This document shows, piece by piece, positions 5,562-7,207 of a stretch of 7,207 nt of DNA. Below the pieces are notes generated by a model. The model worked only from the letters and a program-made list of their open reading frames with translations, was not told where the DNA came from and made no database searches. Numbering within the stretch: position 1 is the first letter of the stretch; every line of letters begins with the position of its first letter. The translations under genes and the position numbers were made by a program. The stretch spans positions 1 to 7,207 of the forward strand of contig JAHIFK010000113.1 of the NCBI GenBank assembly GCA_018900975.1. Direction: 5' to 3'. This DNA comes from Methanobacteriota archaeon (GTDB lineage Archaea > Halobacteriota > Methanosarcinia > Methanosarcinales > Methanoperedenaceae).

Positions 5562-6023
5562 TTATCTCTCGACCAATTTTTCAAGGATTGCTTCGAGGCG
5601 GGTATTATGTTCATACATCATCGTGGTCAGGTTATTTAATCCAGTCTTAATATCATTGAATCCGGTCTTATTATCAATTATCATTGTAGCCAATAAAAGA
5701 TTACCTTTATCGAGCTTTCTTCCGATATCTATTTCATCATCTGAGGATACCTTTGAGAACTCATCTGGCAGATCAATAAAAGGCAATAGTTGTTCTTTGA
5801 TACCTTCAATTTCAGCGCCACTCTCCTCCCCTCGTACCTTTATTGTTTGCGTAAAATTATCTATTACGCTATCCTCACCACAACAAAGAATATTAACACT
5901 ACCATCCTTTGAATTAAAAACCAGGCCTGGCATACCAAATGACCTTCCGATATGTTCTACAATAGACCTAAAACCAATATCTTGTACTTTACCAGTTACA
6001 ATTATGCTATGACATTTCTGCAT
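5562..6023 (-). CDS. Acylphosphatase-domain protein with C-terminal helical tail
   Basis: About 153 residues from ATG 6023. Residues 7-42 carry both acylphosphatase signatures: VTGKVQDIGFR (family form GxVQGVxFR) with the phosphate-binding arginine R19, and GLVFNSKDGSVNI with the catalytic asparagine N37. One loop glycine is replaced by aspartate (D15). Acylphosphatases hydrolyse carboxyl-phosphate bonds in the cytoplasm. The domain ends near residue 77; the rest is a helical tail, DEIDIGRKLDKGN through IIDNKTGFNDIKTGLNN to AILEKLVER, with seven-residue repeats likely to form a coiled coil. Plain acylphosphatases have about 90-100 residues; tailed versions occur in methanogens, as far as I recall. 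Another ATG lies at 6035 and a farther one at 6122; 6023 fits the family start and a TATA-like box. It lies between the two long repeats and appears intact. Confidence 0.8.
   Translation of the reverse strand: MQKCHSIIVTGKVQDIGFRSIVEHIGRSFGMPGLVFNSKDGSVNILCCGEDSVIDNFTQTIKVRGEESGAEIEGIKEQLLPFIDLPDEFSKVSSDDEIDIGRKLDKGNLLLATMIIDNKTGFNDIKTGLNNLTTMMYEHNTRLEAILEKLVER
5638..5679. repeat. Two tandem 21-base units in the acylphosphatase tail
   Basis: AATCCAGTCTTAATATCATTG and AATCCGGTCTTATTATCAATT follow directly, 17 of 21 bases equal. On the coding strand they give the seven-residue repeats NKTGFND and IKTGLNN, consistent with coiled-coil growth by heptad duplication. Confidence 0.6.
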
Positions 6024-6050
6024 CAACGTATTCATTGGTATATCATAGTA

Positions 6051-6058
6051 GATAAATA
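6051..6058 (-). promoter_or_regulatory. Candidate TATA-like box for the acylphosphatase gene
   Basis: The minus strand reads TATTTATC, centred about 32 bases before the ATG at 6023 and 20 before the one at 6035. Archaeal spacing would put the transcript start near 6029, which favours the 6023 start with a very short leader. The match is weak. Confidence 0.3.
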
Positions 6059-6241
6059 TTATGGACTCGTTATCTTTTTTCGTATCTTTTCCCCACACAT
6101 ATCCTCCTGCCCTCCCTTCCACCAGTCATTGATGCTCAGCACCGTGATGTCATGCTTCTTCGATAAATGCTTCACCAACTGATGCGGTCTATTGTGCTGG
6201 GATTTCTTCATATCCAGGATAGAGGTCATAAGGATGTTCAT
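6059..6241 (-). pseudogene. GT4 glycosyltransferase, N-terminal fragment (right repeat copy)
   Basis: The frame starts MNILMTSILDMKKSQHNRPH and continues QLVKHLSKKHDITVLSINDWWKGGQ, the N-terminal Rossmann half of a GT4 (GT-B fold) sugar transferase; family members run to about 350-400 residues. After WWKGGQEDM the frame continues about 15 codons of uncertain origin and stops at 6059, just before the acylphosphatase gene, so more than 80% of the enzyme is absent. The start ATG follows AAAGGCGACCCTGA, a weak ribosome-binding context. The first 27 codons belong to the long repeat R2; the rest is unique to this side. It may be transcribed but should give only a 60-residue product. Confidence 0.7.
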
Positions 6242-6645
6242 TCAGGGTCGCCTTTGAATCTTCCCGGAAGCTGCCGGGATACGCTGTTCTGTACTGATGT
6301 TTGCTGCAATACCACTTCTTTCAAATTTGGAACACCACCGCATCACTGGAAAATCCAGATAGATGTTTTTGTTAATTTGTATCGGGTAAATATTCCCTGA
6401 TACATATATCTCTTTCCTACATGTTCATGAGCATGTATCGGCATCATGAACCGGTTGCTTTAGCCGCACTCTGTGTTCTCTGCGCGCTCGGTGGTTTTTT
6501 TAATATATGCTGTCAAAAAATGCAGTTTCAGCCCGATCCGTGTGCATCCATGTCATCCGTGTCATCTGTGTTCTATTTCGTTTTGATTGCATCGGTACTG
6601 CGGTGCATGGTGGTTGCGTGGGGTTCTGACAGGCGCCCGGACTTT
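6162..6645. repeat. Long direct repeat, right copy (R2)
   Basis: Second copy of the 484-bp repeat at 4777-5260, same orientation. Unlike the left copy, it keeps the ATG of the GT4 fragment (6239-6241), and it carries an additional small hairpin, GTATCGGG...CCCTGATAC (6379-6403), and a near-palindrome, ACATGTTCATGAGCATGT (6419-6436), that have decayed in the left copy. It may therefore be nearer to the ancestral sequence. Its right end lies within about 15 bases of the place where the GT4 internal fragment is cut off. Confidence 0.92.
6536..6575. repeat. Array of ATCCGTGT units in repeat R2
   Basis: Counterpart of the array at 5151-5190: ATCCGTGTGC, ATCCATGTC, ATCCGTGTC, ATCTGTGTTC. One G-to-A change separates it from the left copy. 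Confidence 0.8.
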
Positions 6646-6834
6646 GGAATTATATAAAGTCAGTTATTATCTGTGGTGGAAATGCTTTCTGCGACCTCCT
6701 TCATACCTGAGAACTCGTAGATCCATCCCATAAAAAATAACAAGATCTCATCCTTTTTTATGCCGTACTTTTCCCTTATTGCAGAACCATCCACACCCGG
6801 ATTGAATCTCTCAAGATCCACACCTGCGGGTATC

Positions 6835-6842
6835 ACTGAGAT
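6835..6842. repeat. Target-site duplication, left copy (ACTGAGAT)
   Basis: ACTGAGAT directly flanks the left end of the small element and is repeated at its right end. The next base, C, also matches (9 bp possible), but the terminal repeats align best with 8 bp. Confidence 0.8.
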
Positions 6843-7040
6843 CCATTTGTCATCGGTTAAGGAATTTAACACGCTTGATTTGTGCATTTATTCAAATGGT
6901 TTTTTATTTTCCATGTTTAGTTTAAACCGAGAACACGGATAACACGGATCAGACGGATTTACACGGATCCGCGCGTATCCGTGTCATCTGTGTAATCCGT
7001 GTCCTATCGTACGGTTTTTCTCTTAACCGATGACGAATGA
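6843..7040. mobile_element. MITE-like non-autonomous element, 198 bp, inserted in GT4 gene
   Basis: The ends are CCATTTGTCATCGGTTAAGG on the left and, read on the other strand from the right end, TCATTCGTCATCGGTTAAGA: 17 of 20 positions equal. ACTGAGAT flanks both sides (6835-6842, 7041-7048). Removing the element and one flank joins NKIS to VIPAGVDLERF in frame, although the 206 bases removed are not a multiple of three. That is strong evidence for insertion into an intact gene. No transposase is encoded, so it would need one supplied in trans. The interior holds an AT-rich left half and a long hairpin at 6941-7002 made of ACACGGAT/ATCCGTGT units. I do not recognise the family of the terminal repeat. 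Confidence 0.85.
6941..7002. repeat. Long hairpin built from ACACGGAT and ATCCGTGT units
   Basis: The left arm contains ACACGGAT at 6942-6949 and 6961-6968; the right arm contains ATCCGTGT at 6977-6984 and 6995-7002, around a CGCG centre (6972-6975). Between the units the arms also pair partly (CAGACGGATT with CATCTGTGTAA). Further complementary bases may extend the stem outward. The transcript or single strand should fold strongly. Confidence 0.75.
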
Positions 7041-7048
7041 ACTGAGAT
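7041..7048. repeat. Target-site duplication, right copy (ACTGAGAT)
   Basis: Second copy of the 8-bp flank, directly after the right terminal inverted repeat. On the minus strand it encodes the IS of NKIS in the interrupted GT4 gene. Confidence 0.8.
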
Positions 7049-7207
7049 CTTATTGATATCCCCGCCCATTTCCACAGCATAATCTTTCAGCCCCTTATTG
7101 ATCACAAGTATCTTGTCTGCGCCTTTCAGGGTCGCTCTCTCAAATTGCTTTGCGATGCTTCTCTTATACTTGCCGGGAAGAAGCGTGTGCAGGTGGTCTA
7201 TCAGATA

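Larger units (their letters stand above)
6660..7207 (-). pseudogene. GT4 glycosyltransferase, internal fragment, split by a small inserted element
   Basis: Reading from the right edge, codons give YLIDHLHTLLPG, then KYKRSIAKQFERATLKGADK, ILVINKGLKDYAVEMGGDINKIS, up to 7041. The frame then jumps to 6842 and continues ISVIPAGVDLERFNP, REKYGIKKDEILLFFMGWIYEFSGMKEVAESIS. This is the end of the N-terminal domain, the linker typical of GT4 enzymes (VIPAGVDLERF) and the start of the nucleotide-sugar-binding domain. Two lesions are seen: the insertion of the 198-bp element between 6843 and 7040, and truncation after SISTTDNN by a TGA at 6660, where the long repeat R2 begins nearby; the conserved EX7E donor-binding region is absent. 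The 5' end lies outside the window. Whether it belongs to the same gene as the N-terminal fragment at 6059-6241 is unknown. Confidence 0.82.

Noticed and set aside
5426..5614. Minus-strand 62-codon frame overlapping the end of the acylphosphatase gene
   Set aside because: It overlaps the acylphosphatase tail in another frame and has no recognisable domain or start signals.
6421..6657. Plus-strand open frame of 78 codons with hydrophobic stretches in R2
   Set aside because: It is not preserved in R1, where the ATG is missing and a one-base length change in the T run shifts the frame. It also runs through the ATCCGTGT array.

Overview
The window looks like an accessory stretch of an archaeal chromosome, most likely from a methanogen-related euryarchaeon (Methanosarcinales or Ca. 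Methanoperedens type). That placement is an inference from the protein families (dolichyl-phosphate-sugar-type GT2 enzymes, a NodB-like deacetylase, a HEPN/MNT pair, an acylphosphatase with a helical tail) and from TATA-like boxes about 20-30 bases upstream of starts. No marker gene fixes the taxon.

Layout, left to right. Positions 1-1243 read on the minus strand: the first 42 codons of a polysaccharide deacetylase-like protein (running off the left edge), a tightly coupled MNT nucleotidyltransferase/HEPN pair directly upstream of it, and a detached internal fragment of a deacetylase of the same family. At 1274-1798 (+) is a YdjM-type membrane protein whose stop codon abuts the stop of the convergent gene at 1799. 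Positions 1799-3841 (-) encode an unusual glycosyltransferase with three tandem GT-A units; the first two have lost catalytic residues and the third looks intact and ends in two membrane segments. Positions 4049-4756 (-) hold a normal-looking GT2 enzyme whose 5' end is joined to a foreign fragment, so no ATG precedes its first beta strand.

The right half (4777-7207) is a rearranged glycosyltransferase neighbourhood. Two direct repeats of about 480 bp, roughly 94% identical (4777-5260 and 6162-6645), each carry the first codons of a GT4 glycosyltransferase plus its upstream DNA. Between them is an acylphosphatase-domain gene (5562-6023). To the right of the second repeat is an internal piece of a GT4 gene, interrupted by a 198-bp element (6843-7040) with about 20-bp terminal inverted repeats, an 8-bp target duplication and a long internal hairpin of ATCCGTGT-type units. 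Removing the element and one target copy restores the GT4 reading frame exactly.

The intact genes fit surface glycan or lipid-linked sugar metabolism (GT2 enzymes, deacetylase) with a toxin-antitoxin-like pair set among them. The several broken glycan genes, the duplicated segments and the small inverted-repeat element indicate repeated rearrangement. The strongest candidates for something undescribed are the small mobile element with its repeat-built hairpin and the triple glycosyltransferase with two pseudo-enzyme units.
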